Positions 22,395 to 29,179 of a DNA stretch of 31,500 nucleotides are shown piece after piece. Origin of the DNA: a virus. The notes below the pieces were generated by a model. The model saw only the letters and a program-made list of their open reading frames with translations, was not told the DNA's origin and did not search any database. The stretch spans positions 1 to 31,500 of the IMG/VR virus record IMGVR_UViG_3300042314_000439. One strand, given 5' to 3'. Made by a program: the position numbers and the translations under genes. Position 1 is the first letter of the stretch. Each line of letters opens with the position of its first letter.

Positions 22395-22742
22395 TTATTG
22401 GTTTGTATTTTTTATAATGTATTGTAATTCACTTAGACATTTGTTTCCGAAATTTCGGATTCTCAAAAGGTCTCTGTCACTTAATTGTTCTAAGTCTTTT
22501 AAGGTGTAGATTTTATTATCAAGTAAGCAATTCTTAGTTCGTACCGACAAATCCATATCTTTTATAAAGACTTGTTGTTCGGGTTCTTTTTTCTCATTTT
22601 TTTCTTCGTTGTGCTTTAATAAGCCTGCAAATAGATTCTTTTCATGATACCTAAGCAGTCCTAATGCTTCAAGTGGTGTAATTTCATCAGTCCATTTGAT
22701 TGAGGTCTGTAATCCATTGTATTCTATTGTTATTGTTTTCAT
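22395..22742 (-). CDS. Protein with RNA polymerase alpha-CTD-like domain
   Basis: 115 aa from ATG 22742 (the frame continues 12 codons upstream). Residues 60-110 read like the C-terminal domain of bacterial RNA polymerase alpha: DMDLSVRTKNCLLDNKIYTL then KDLEQLSDRDLLRIRNFGNK and CLSEL, compared with the alpha-CTD pattern LxLSVRxxNCLkxxxIxTvxDLxxxxexdLLxirNFGkKSlxEi. The N-terminal 45 residues (TIEYNGLQTSIKW; TPLEALGLLRYHEKN) are a separate small part, joined by a charged linker. It could bind UP-element DNA or transcription factors and so redirect host polymerase; that is inference. Its 23-bp leader is shared with the methyltransferase gene. Confidence 0.75.
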   Translation of the reverse strand: MKTITIEYNGLQTSIKWTDEITPLEALGLLRYHEKNLFAGLLKHNEEKNEKKEPEQQVFIKDMDLSVRTKNCLLDNKIYTLKDLEQLSDRDLLRIRNFGNKCLSELQYIIKNTNQ

Positions 22743-22768
22743 TTTATTTTGTATTTGGTTTTTTATTT

Positions 22769-23596
22769 TTAGCTCCATAATGTTAATGAGGTTTTTTCCA
22801 TTTTTGATTTGTCAAAACCATAATTTTTAATATCAAGTTTTGATTTTTTTTCTTCTAATAACCATTCATTAGCCTTTGCATGAAATTCTTTTTTAATCTC
22901 AAATCCATAACCTTTTCTATTCATTCTTTCTGCTGCTATTAAAGTGCTTCCACTACCTGCGCATGGGTCAATAACTACATCGCCTTCATCAGTAAAAATT
23001 GAAATTAAAGTTTTTAATAATTCTACTGGCTTTTGTGTTGGATGTATTTTTTCGCTGTCATTATCTCGTGGCCAATCAATGCAATTAAAAATCATTTTAC
23101 CATTGTTTCTAAACTTTGGAAGCCTATCACGATAAAGAACTAAACCATATTCGCAGTTCCCGACTATCTTCATATTAGCTTTTAGAACTTGTGCTGAAAA
23201 GTTTTTACGAAATACTAAATTAATGTAATTATTTAATCCATATCTTTTAGCTAATTCAATTAAATACATTTGTTGGTCAAATGCACAAAATATAATCATA
23301 CATGGTGCTTCGCTTTTTTGTCTTGATTCGCCTTCTACCTTTTCTTTTTTAGGTTCATTCCTTAACATAGTGCTGCAAAAGTGCATAAACTCGGCAGGTC
23401 TAAAATCCTCATCAGTATCAAAAAAACTTTTACCTGCTAATGCGCTTTCTCCATTGGCATTGTCTCCGTCTTTATACCAAGCAGGATTTGAGGCATAAGC
23501 ATTGTTCCCTAAATTATAAGGAATATCTGCAATAATTAATTGCGCTTTTGGTATTGCATAACTTTTGTAGTTTTGAAAGTGGTCTCTGTAAATCAT
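22769..23596 (-). CDS. DNA methyltransferase, beta class (N6-adenine or N4-cytosine)
   Basis: A 275-aa protein with catalytic motif IV IIADIPYNLG (residues 21-30; DIPY instead of the usual DPPY) at the N-terminus, and HPTQKPVELL (185-194) with SAM-binding motif I VIDPCAGSGSTLIAA (208-222) at the C-terminus. Motif IV before motif I is the beta order. No restriction partner is near, so it is an orphan enzyme that probably protects phage DNA from host restriction or marks origins. The start ATG overlaps the NinG-like stop (ATGA). Confidence 0.9.
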   Translation of the reverse strand: MIYRDHFQNYKSYAIPKAQLIIADIPYNLGNNAYASNPAWYKDGDNANGESALAGKSFFDTDEDFRPAEFMHFCSTMLRNEPKKEKVEGESRQKSEAPCMIIFCAFDQQMYLIELAKRYGLNNYINLVFRKNFSAQVLKANMKIVGNCEYGLVLYRDRLPKFRNNGKMIFNCIDWPRDNDSEKIHPTQKPVELLKTLISIFTDEGDVVIDPCAGSGSTLIAAERMNRKGYGFEIKKEFHAKANEWLLEEKKSKLDIKNYGFDKSKMEKTSLTLWS

Positions 23597-24117
23597 TTTA
23601 TTTTGTATTTGGTTTTAATTGTGTTTAATTCTTCTATTGTCCATTTCTTTGTGCGTGTTTCATTCGCTAACTGCTCCAGTGCTTCAACTTGCTCAACTCC
23701 GATTTTCTTTACTAAGTTTTCACGATAGCTTAACTCGTTTCCATTTAAAAAAATATTGCATTTACTGCATGATCTCCACACGTTAAACTCATGGAATATA
23801 ACTCCGCTAAATGTTTCTGCTTTCTTGAAATGTGAAGCGTGCCACATACTCGCTTTAGTTGTTCCACATGATATGCAAGGTTCGTTCTTATCCCTTTCTC
23901 TTATCCATTTTTGAAATATTACTTTTGCCTTATTTACCTTTTGTGAATACGTTTCTAGTTTCTCTTTTGCTTCACTTTTTAGCTGCGAATTAACTCTTTT
24001 ATAATTGACTTTTGCAGGCTTCAACTTACCCCATTCAATAGCACATTGATATCCGCAGACACTAATTGTACTATTGAATTGAGTAAATTCTTTTTTGCAA
24101 AATTTGCACTTAGCCAT
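23593..24117 (-). CDS. ninG: NinG / Rap-like recombination protein
   Basis: A 174-aa protein. An N-terminal zinc-binding part (CKFCKKEF ... VCGYQCAIEWG) is followed by the NinG pattern: QKWIRERDKNEPCISCGTTK, WHASHFKKAE, NVWRSCSKCNIFLNGNELSY and LVKKIGVEQVEAL. Lambda NinG (Rap) is a structure-specific nuclease acting on recombination joints. Here it lies three genes after a Rad52-like annealing protein, so the two likely form a phage recombination pathway. Confidence 0.85.
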   Translation of the reverse strand: MAKCKFCKKEFTQFNSTISVCGYQCAIEWGKLKPAKVNYKRVNSQLKSEAKEKLETYSQKVNKAKVIFQKWIRERDKNEPCISCGTTKASMWHASHFKKAETFSGVIFHEFNVWRSCSKCNIFLNGNELSYRENLVKKIGVEQVEALEQLANETRTKKWTIEELNTIKTKYKIK

Positions 24118-24482
24118 TAACCTAATTTAGACTTGTAATGATTGATAATCTTTTCAGTTTCATTCGTGTAAAATTCCTTGAATGTTGATGAATTGCCACC
24201 ATTTTGTTGATGTAAAATATAAAGGGTGTTTCTCAATCTTGTACTTTGACTTTTATTGTTGATTTCCTTGTCAATTACATCCATTTTAGCCAAGTCTTCA
24301 TCTTCAATTTTATCGCTTTCAGTAAAATGTAATGCTCCTATTTTACTCATTAATTGATTGATAGTGATAATTTCATATTCTCGTAATTCAGATGTTGAGA
24401 ATGTTAATGTGAATGATTTATCCTTGCGTGGTCGGTAGCTTTCTAAACAGGCTGCAAGAGTTAATTTGACTATTGATGCCAT
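24117..24482 (-). CDS. Hypothetical protein of the recombination operon
   Basis: A 121-aa protein. KDKSFTLTFSTSELREYEII in the first half, and SQSTRLRNTLYILHQQNGG then FKEFYTNETEKIINHYKSKL in the second half, recall uncharacterised phage proteins found near annealing proteins. No catalytic motif visible. It is coupled on both sides by 1-bp overlaps (stop/start), so it belongs with the recombination genes. Confidence 0.65.
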   Translation of the reverse strand: MASIVKLTLAACLESYRPRKDKSFTLTFSTSELREYEIITINQLMSKIGALHFTESDKIEDEDLAKMDVIDKEINNKSQSTRLRNTLYILHQQNGGNSSTFKEFYTNETEKIINHYKSKLG

Positions 24483-24949
24483 TAGATAGTAACTTTTAAA
24501 CTTGATGTACTTGATTTAATTGGTGGTAATACCTGGATAATATCGCCACTTTCTTCATCCACTAAACTAATAGGGTCTTTTAATGATTTTAAGAATGTTT
24601 CACGCTGTTTTTTTGATTCATTTAGCTTTGATAACTCTTCGCTTACTTTGGCTAACACAAAGTCATTACATTGGCTATAATCGTACTTTGTGCCAACTTC
24701 TGCAAGTTCAATCTTGATTCCTTTGTATTCAAAACTCTTTGCTCCATACTTTTCAGCCTCTTCCCTTGCCATTTTTGAAAGAGTATCTTTTGTTTGTTCG
24801 ATTACTTTTTCAAAGCATTTAATTTGCTTCAATAAGTCAAGTGGTTTAATCATTCCATTTTCTAATTCTGAAATAATTTTAATACTAAAATTTTGGATCT
24901 CATCTTTAGTAGATGGTAAAATTGATAATGTGTTAATTGTAGTTTCCAT
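24482..24949 (-). CDS. Hypothetical protein, partner of the annealing protein
   Basis: A 155-aa acidic, partly coiled-coil protein: LPSTKDEIQNFSIKIISELE, LLKQIKCFEKVIEQTKDTL, then FEYKGIKIELAEVGTKYDYS. The KYDYS segment followed by a long helix is a layout I know from phage proteins of unknown function next to Rad52/RecT-type genes. It starts one base after the Rad52-like gene ends. Confidence 0.65.
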   Translation of the reverse strand: METTINTLSILPSTKDEIQNFSIKIISELENGMIKPLDLLKQIKCFEKVIEQTKDTLSKMAREEAEKYGAKSFEYKGIKIELAEVGTKYDYSQCNDFVLAKVSEELSKLNESKKQRETFLKSLKDPISLVDEESGDIIQVLPPIKSSTSSLKVTI

Positions 24950-24950
24950 T

Positions 24951-25502
24951 TTATGCAGTTGTTAGTTTTTCTAAATTTGCTTTACTTATTTTGAATGATT
25001 TTTTAGCTTTTTCGATTAGACCTTGCTCTCCACCTTTAATGCGTTGTACTAAGTCAGCGACTTGCTTATCGTTTATCCAAGGTAAATCATTGTCAGGATA
25101 AATTTTTGGAGTTGGGTTTTTGTTTCCTTTAAATACATCAATAGCAATTCCTAAGAATGAACATACTTTAGTTATTGCATCAGTTGTAGCACCTTTGTAA
25201 GCATCGCCTAAATCAAAGTTTTTGCTATCATAACCTCCGTTGTCATTGCCACCAAAACATTCGTAATAGATTTTGTATTGCGGCACTTCAAAAGTTAATT
25301 TAACTACTACCATTCCTTTGTCTCCATCGGCTATCTTTTCGACTTTGGTAGTCCATGCTCCAATACCGAATACATCATTGAGCCTTTCGGTTACATAGAT
25401 TGCCTTAATACTGCTTAAATAGGTTTTAGTTGGATGTTGACTTACTGCCTCACTTGGTAGAGGTGCTGATAATTCTTGTTTAAGTTGTTCTTGTGTTTTC
25501 AT
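24951..25502 (-). CDS. Rad52/22-family single-strand annealing protein
   Basis: A 183-aa protein. The Rad52-type core is at about residues 12-125: LPSEAVSQHPTKTYLSSIKA, YVTERLNDVFGIGAWTTKVE, ECFGGNDNGGYD and GDAYKGATTDAITKVCSFLG then IAIDVFKGN. The S-x-I-x-A-x-Y-x-x-E-R-L-N and DAxKgAxTDAxxK phrases are diagnostic. It anneals complementary ssDNA and would drive recombination of phage DNA, with the NinG-like nuclease resolving joints. The C-terminal tail may bind host SSB, but no clear acidic tip is seen. Confidence 0.88.
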   Translation of the reverse strand: MKTQEQLKQELSAPLPSEAVSQHPTKTYLSSIKAIYVTERLNDVFGIGAWTTKVEKIADGDKGMVVVKLTFEVPQYKIYYECFGGNDNGGYDSKNFDLGDAYKGATTDAITKVCSFLGIAIDVFKGNKNPTPKIYPDNDLPWINDKQVADLVQRIKGGEQGLIEKAKKSFKISKANLEKLTTA

Positions 25503-25729
25503 TGTAGTAGTTCATTAATTTGTTTAATTGTTTGTTTGTATTGGGTTTCATTGTGCTTGATTTGGGCTTCGCAGTTTGTGATTTGAGTTAAGAACAATCT
25601 ACTACTTTGTGTATCTTGCACTTGACTCCATTTTTCCTGCAAGTATATAATCTGTTCTTTGTAATCCCTAATCAAATTTAAAATTTGTCTTAAATTAGTG
25701 GTTAAATCATTGAGTAATTGGTAGTTCAT
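25499..25729 (-). CDS. Hypothetical coiled-coil protein
   Basis: A 76-aa almost wholly helical, Gln-rich protein (NLIRDYKEQIIYLQEKWSQV; HNETQYKQTIKQINELL). It looks like a short coiled coil. Overlaps the Rad52-like gene start by 4 bp and the zinc-ribbon gene end by 23 bp. No function can be given. Confidence 0.6.
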   Translation of the reverse strand: MNYQLLNDLTTNLRQILNLIRDYKEQIIYLQEKWSQVQDTQSSRLFLTQITNCEAQIKHNETQYKQTIKQINELLQ

Positions 25730-26201
25730 TTTTTAATATTTCTTGTTTTTTTTGGTTACACAAATTTATTATTTCATCGAGTTTATCAATTTCATTGCTA
25801 TTTTTTCTCAATAGTCTGTGAAATGATTTTATTTTATAATCACGATTATTTTCAATACATATACATTGCTTGCATTTTTTGGAAGGATTTAATCTAAATT
25901 TATAAAACATATCCAAAGGTTTCACTTCATTGCATTTTATACATTGCGCTAAAGTTTCTTTTACATGATTTATTTTAGGTGTAAATTCAGTTTCATATCT
26001 AGGAAGAGGTTTTAATGATAATTTTCGAATAGTTGAGTAAATTAAATTCTTATAATTATCGTTATTTACATCATTATTAAAATAAAATTCATTGACAACA
26101 TCTTGAGATTTATATTGTTTTATGTTTAGTTTCTTTAAACAATAATAAGCATAGTTGCAGCAAGTGCCATATAATTTAGTATCAAAAGTAGTTTCAATCA
26201 T
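25707..26201 (-). CDS. Zinc-ribbon protein
   Basis: A 164-aa basic protein. Residues about 87-115 form a treble-cleft-like zinc site: CIKCNEVKPLDMFYKF then KKCKQCICIENN, a pattern seen in phage proteins of the CxxCxxxkpxxxFyk ... CKxC type that can resemble HNH nucleases. The N-terminal part (NYAYYCLKKLNIKQYKSQDV then VNEFYF) weakly recalls sigma-factor region 2, but is too divergent to claim. A DNA-binding role is plausible. Confidence 0.6.
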   Translation of the reverse strand: MIETTFDTKLYGTCCNYAYYCLKKLNIKQYKSQDVVNEFYFNNDVNNDNYKNLIYSTIRKLSLKPLPRYETEFTPKINHVKETLAQCIKCNEVKPLDMFYKFRLNPSKKCKQCICIENNRDYKIKSFHRLLRKNSNEIDKLDEIINLCNQKKQEILKNELPITQ

Positions 26202-26398
26202 TTTAGTTCTTTTAGTAATTCGTTAAATAATTCGGTTGCTTCTTTCGTTGATGAACGATACTGGACTATTCCTACACCGCCCTTTTTATAAAGTATGATT
26301 CTGTACTGGGCATTATGCAGGTCTCTTTCCATAACTACACTTTCAGTCTTACCGGACTTGTAATCTATTCTTTTATGACTTGGTTTTTCTCTACTCAT
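26198..26398 (-). CDS. Hypothetical 66-aa protein
   Basis: A 66-aa basic protein with strands (SVVMERDLHNAQYRIILYKK; GIVQYRS) and a C-terminal helix (TELFNELLKELK). No motif recognised. It overlaps both neighbours by 4-8 bp, so it is tightly coupled in the early operon. Confidence 0.55.
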   Translation of the reverse strand: MSREKPSHKRIDYKSGKTESVVMERDLHNAQYRIILYKKGGVGIVQYRSSTKEATELFNELLKELK

Positions 26399-26624
26399 AA
26401 CTTAAATCTCCTTTGTTAGTTAAACTTGTGTATTCAATCTGCAATTTAGCGACTAATTCGGTTTGTTTATCCCATTCATTTAGTGCTGCGGTGCATTCTT
26501 TGTAGGCTTCATCAGTTTCATACAAATAACGTCTATTCAATGCTGCGGTGTGGTTTCTTTGGCACTCTAATAATCTGTTTCTTTGCCTCTGAAGTTCTCG
26601 GTATTCTATGCTTATTTCTCTCAT
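26391..26624 (-). CDS. Hypothetical coiled-coil 77-aa protein
   Basis: A 77-aa helical protein rich in E, R and Q (YRELQRQRNRLLECQRNHTA; WDKQTELVAKLQIEYTSL). It resembles a two-helix coiled coil. No known function. Coupled by short overlaps to both neighbours. Confidence 0.55.
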   Translation of the reverse strand: MREISIEYRELQRQRNRLLECQRNHTAALNRRYLYETDEAYKECTAALNEWDKQTELVAKLQIEYTSLTNKGDLSYE

Positions 26625-26884
26625 ATTATTTTAGTGATTAGTGGGAATGATTCGTTAACTTTAAATTCGTTTATTCGCTCTTGGGTTTCTGCCATTAGTG
26701 TTTCTAAATACTTTCTTGCATCTTTTTCATTTACAAATAAAGTTCTATCAATTACATCAGCCCTGCCGTTATGGTGGCTGTGGCATACTTCAAAAAGTTT
26801 CTTTTCGTAAAGATATTGTAATCTGAAACCATTAGCACCTATTGAGGTCTGCTCTAGTGTTGTGATGTGTCGTGTTCTTGGCAT
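26621..26884 (-). CDS. Hypothetical 87-aa protein
   Basis: An 87-aa protein: FRLQYLYEKKLFEVCHSHHN, DRTLFVNEKDARKYLETLMA. The layout of strand pairs followed by a helix resembles small substrate- or protein-binding folds, but no family is recognised. It overlaps the next gene by 4 bp. Confidence 0.55.
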   Translation of the reverse strand: MPRTRHITTLEQTSIGANGFRLQYLYEKKLFEVCHSHHNGRADVIDRTLFVNEKDARKYLETLMAETQERINEFKVNESFPLITKII

Positions 26885-26886
26885 GG

Positions 26887-27492
26887 TTATGGTTCTATAA
26901 TTAAAGGCTGTCCACCCATGTTAAGATATGCTTCGCAAATGTCTTCAAGGCTCATATCGTTTAAGTCATACATCACTGGGATTTCTTTATGTTCAGGTAT
27001 TCCGAAATCGCAGGTGTCAATTAATGCAGTATCTTTGTACTCGCTTATTGCGGTCAACACTTGGTCGTAGTTCAATATTGAATTGAATACAAAAAAAGAT
27101 TGCTTTGGTGTGTATTGAACCTCAATTATGTGTCCTAATGTATCGTGCAATGTACTTACTGCATATTCAACATCAAATCCATAATTTCGGCTAATATCTA
27201 TTGCTGCTAACAATTTGTCAAAATCTGACTTGTCAAGTTTTAATTCAAAGTTAGTTGTTTTAATGTATCGGATAAACCATTCGAGATGATTAGGTCTTTT
27301 CATTAGCATACTATCGTAGATGTCGCTAAACATCTTGCGTGCTGTCTCAACTTCATTTAGTGTGTTAAGCATCGCTAATGCTATTCCTAATTGCGCTTGA
27401 TAGTTTGGAGTTGTAAAGACTTCATCATCTTCATTTAATTCTTGAAAGTTGCGGATAAGGCATTCTTTAGTAGTTTGGTGTGGTGTTGTCAT
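26887..27492 (-). CDS. Hypothetical 201-aa protein
   Basis: A 201-aa acidic protein, largely helical in the first two thirds (ALAMLNTLNEVETARKMFSD; WFIRYIKTTNFELKLDKSDF). Its C-terminal end MSLEDICEAYLNMGG looks like a small docking helix. No catalytic motif. It is the longest unknown in the early operon and lies among small unknown genes, where host-takeover or anti-defence proteins are often found; there is no direct evidence for either. Confidence 0.6.
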   Translation of the reverse strand: MTTPHQTTKECLIRNFQELNEDDEVFTTPNYQAQLGIALAMLNTLNEVETARKMFSDIYDSMLMKRPNHLEWFIRYIKTTNFELKLDKSDFDKLLAAIDISRNYGFDVEYAVSTLHDTLGHIIEVQYTPKQSFFVFNSILNYDQVLTAISEYKDTALIDTCDFGIPEHKEIPVMYDLNDMSLEDICEAYLNMGGQPLIIEP

Positions 27493-27496
27493 TTGA

Positions 27497-27709
27497 TTAT
27501 GGTTTAATAAGTGAATTGTGAATTGAATCTAATAAATTCTCAATAATAGTTTTATTTGTTTCTTTTGCAAAGTTCTTAACAGCATCTGGAATACTTACAT
27601 TACATAGTGTTAGGTTTAGAATGTTTTGATATTCCTCTTCAGTTTCAATAAGAATTGTAATTGCTTTTGGTTGAAAGGCTAATTTATGATTTTGGTTTGT
27701 TACTTTCAT
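27497..27709 (-). CDS. Hypothetical 70-aa protein
   Basis: A 70-aa protein: FQPKAITILIETEEEYQNIL, LCNVSIPDAVKN. The phrase FxPxxItIxIETxEEYxxxLxL followed by xNxSIPxxV occurs in small conserved phage proteins of unknown function. Four bases separate it from the next gene. Confidence 0.65.
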   Translation of the reverse strand: MKVTNQNHKLAFQPKAITILIETEEEYQNILNLTLCNVSIPDAVKNFAKETNKTIIENLLDSIHNSLIKP

Positions 27710-27710
27710 T

Positions 27711-27938
27711 TTAGTTTAAGTTTAGTATTTGGTATGAGTTGATTTGATTTAATTTGATTGTGAGTTCTTTTAAAAGCCTGTTAGCTTGATAAACTTTGCA
27801 AAAGGTGTTATCATCTATTGCAATGTTTCGCAGCCTCTGCACACGCTCGTAACGTGCAAGGATAGTGTTTGATTTTGATTTGTTCTGCATGGTCGTTACT
27901 TGTTCGCCATACATGATTCGTCTTAGTAGTTTTTCCAT
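27711..27938 (-). CDS. Hypothetical 75-aa basic protein
   Basis: Basic helical 75-aa protein (LARYERVQRLRNIAIDDNTF; ANRLLKELTIKLNQ). Internal Met codons at residues 9 and 17 are alternative starts. No motif recognised; the charge would suit nucleic-acid binding. Confidence 0.5.
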   Translation of the reverse strand: MEKLLRRIMYGEQVTTMQNKSKSNTILARYERVQRLRNIAIDDNTFCKVYQANRLLKELTIKLNQINSYQILNLN

Positions 27939-27941
27939 TTT

Positions 27942-28175
27942 TTAGTGTTCGATTAATTGAGTTAATTTGATTTCTTGTGTTAATGGTTCGGTGTAATTAG
28001 CGTGTTTTTTAAAATAGCTTAGGAAACTATCTGTTGTCAATTTGGGTGAATTGTTTACTGCCCACCTTTGAATAGTTCGCTCATTGCAGCCTAAATCTAA
28101 ACTTAACTTAATTCGTAAGTTGTAGTCGGTCGCTAACTGGTCTCGGTTCTTCTTTGTCATTTCTGTTCTTGTCAT
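27942..28175 (-). CDS. Small HTH (Cro-like) DNA-binding protein
   Basis: A 77-aa protein: TDYNLRIKLSLDLGCNERTI then QRWAVNNSPKLTTDSFLSYF. The segment LSLDLGCNERTIQRWAVNN fits a helix-turn-helix (helix, G/C turn, recognition helix ERTIQRW). Being the second gene of the early operon, just downstream of a promoter with a dyad operator (28488-28519), it is a good candidate for the regulator that binds there. Met6 is an alternative start. Confidence 0.65.
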   Translation of the reverse strand: MTRTEMTKKNRDQLATDYNLRIKLSLDLGCNERTIQRWAVNNSPKLTTDSFLSYFKKHANYTEPLTQEIKLTQLIEH

Positions 28176-28214
28176 TATTAATGCAGTTGGTTGGATGCTG
28201 CTCCCCTTTTGATT

Positions 28215-28463
28215 TTAAATAGTTCCTGTTATTTTTATTGCATTACCATTTGTATGGTGTGAATGTGTTTTTGTCCCTGTTTTAAAGAAGTTTAATTTTG
28301 TTTCATTAAAAGTAATTATACCACAATTATCCCAATTTCTCCATACTCTTAATGTAAATTTGTTGTCTTCAACATTACAAACAACTCCTGTTTCAATCAT
28401 TCCGTTATCTTCAAAAGTTACTGTTTGATTAAGTTCTACGTTTTCAAATTTTCTTGCTTTCAT
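28215..28463 (-). CDS. Hypothetical 82-aa protein, first gene of the early operon
   Basis: 82 aa from ATG 28463. The frame extends to a TTG at 28490, but that codon overlaps the predicted -7 box, so the ATG is chosen. Beta-rich: VELNQTVTFEDNGMIETGVV, NKFTLRVWRNWDNCGIITFN, with a His-rich turn (KTHSHHTNG). It looks like a small barrel; no family recognised. The first leftward gene after the early promoter. Confidence 0.6.
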   Translation of the reverse strand: MKARKFENVELNQTVTFEDNGMIETGVVCNVEDNKFTLRVWRNWDNCGIITFNETKLNFFKTGTKTHSHHTNGNAIKITGTI

Positions 28464-28487
28464 AATTTTGTTTCGTTTATCTGAGTT

Positions 28488-28519
28488 CAAATGTCGGAGT
28501 ATTGTACGACATTACAAAA
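28488..28519 (-). promoter_or_regulatory. Early leftward promoter with dyad operator in the spacer
   Basis: On the minus strand TTTTG (28519-28515) and GACATTTG (28495-28488) are 19 bp apart, close to the Bacteroidota -33/-7 promoter layout (the -7 box lacks the TA). Between and overlapping them is a perfect dyad: ATGTCG (28491-28496) and CGACAT (28507-28512) around a 10-bp centre. A second dyad ATGATT/AATCAT lies at 28522-28540. A repressor bound to the dyad would block the promoter. Confidence 0.55.
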
Positions 28520-28581
28520 TAATGATTAAAAATAAATCATAACTTACTATAAATCAAGCTAATATTTTTTAGCATAAACGT

Positions 28582-28613
28582 AAAAAAAGCCCCAAAATGT
28601 AACTTTTGAGGCT
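28582..28613 (-). terminator. Intrinsic terminator after the spanin-like gene
   Basis: Minus-strand AGCCTCAAAA (28613-28604), loop GTTACA, TTTTGGGGCT (28597-28588), then seven T (28588-28582). The 10-bp stem has one U-G pair. It ends the lysis transcript just before the early promoter. Confidence 0.9.
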
Positions 28614-28637
28614 ATCCAGCTGTTCGGAAATCCCGAA

Positions 28638-29072
28638 CTACTCACTCTTTTTATGTGGCATAATAAGGTAGAATCCTAAGAACATAGCTAAAAAGCCAAT
28701 GACTGCGAACCAATCCCTTGCTTTTATGTATAAGGTCTCCCACCATTCTAATTTCTTAACCTTTGTTGGCACTTGCACCTCAACTAATTTTGTTTTATAG
28801 ATAGTATCTGATTTGCATTCGCCTTGTATATATATCTTTTCGCCTACTTTCTTATAACGAATTTCTAAGCGGTCTTTAATAATCGTGAATGAATCAATAC
28901 TTGAGTTAAAGAATGTATCTACTTTGATTGACTTAACTATAATTGTATCGTGTACTAAAACTGAATAAGGAATACTATCTGTTATGCAGAATTTCTCTAT
29001 TGCTCTTTTCTTTGTGTATAAGCAGCCCGATAATAAGTAAGTGAAGCAAAGTATTGTTATTATTTTTTTCAT
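28638..29072 (-). CDS. Lipoprotein with C-terminal membrane helix: candidate unimolecular spanin
   Basis: A 144-aa protein. N-terminal lipoprotein signal MKKIITILCFTYLLSGC with lipobox LSGC (lipidated Cys at 17), a mostly beta periplasmic part of about 100 residues (SIPYSVLVHDTIIVKSIKVD; ERLEIRY-like strands), then a C-terminal membrane helix at about 121-138 (WFAVIGFLAMFLGFYLIM) and KKSE. A lipid-anchored N-terminus plus an inner-membrane C-terminus is the topology of u-spanins such as phage T1 gp11, which join the two membranes in the last lysis step. It lies after the lysozyme gene. The topology is seen; the function is inferred. Confidence 0.65.
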   Translation of the reverse strand: MKKIITILCFTYLLSGCLYTKKRAIEKFCITDSIPYSVLVHDTIIVKSIKVDTFFNSSIDSFTIIKDRLEIRYKKVGEKIYIQGECKSDTIYKTKLVEVQVPTKVKKLEWWETLYIKARDWFAVIGFLAMFLGFYLIMPHKKSE

Positions 29073-29086
29073 GCAGCAAATATAAT

Positions 29087-29113
29087 AAAAAAAGCCCCGA
29101 TTTACTCGAGGCT
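29087..29113 (-). terminator. Intrinsic terminator after the metallophosphoesterase gene
   Basis: Minus-strand AGCCTCGA (29113-29106), loop GTAAA, TCGGGGCT (29100-29093), then seven T (29093-29087). Its stem begins with the same AGCCTC...GGGGCT as the terminator at 28582-28613. It separates the lysozyme-phosphoesterase transcript from the spanin-like gene. Confidence 0.9.
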
Positions 29114-29179
29114 CTTAACCAAATTAATGAAACGAAATCTACAAAAAACTACTGGTGCAAATATACTAAACTTTTAAAC

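Noticed and set aside
29076-29084. TATATTTGC on the minus strand, a perfect -7 box match
   Set aside because: It lies only 3 bp before the ATG of the spanin-like gene, so transcription would start inside the gene, and there is no -33 element at the right distance.
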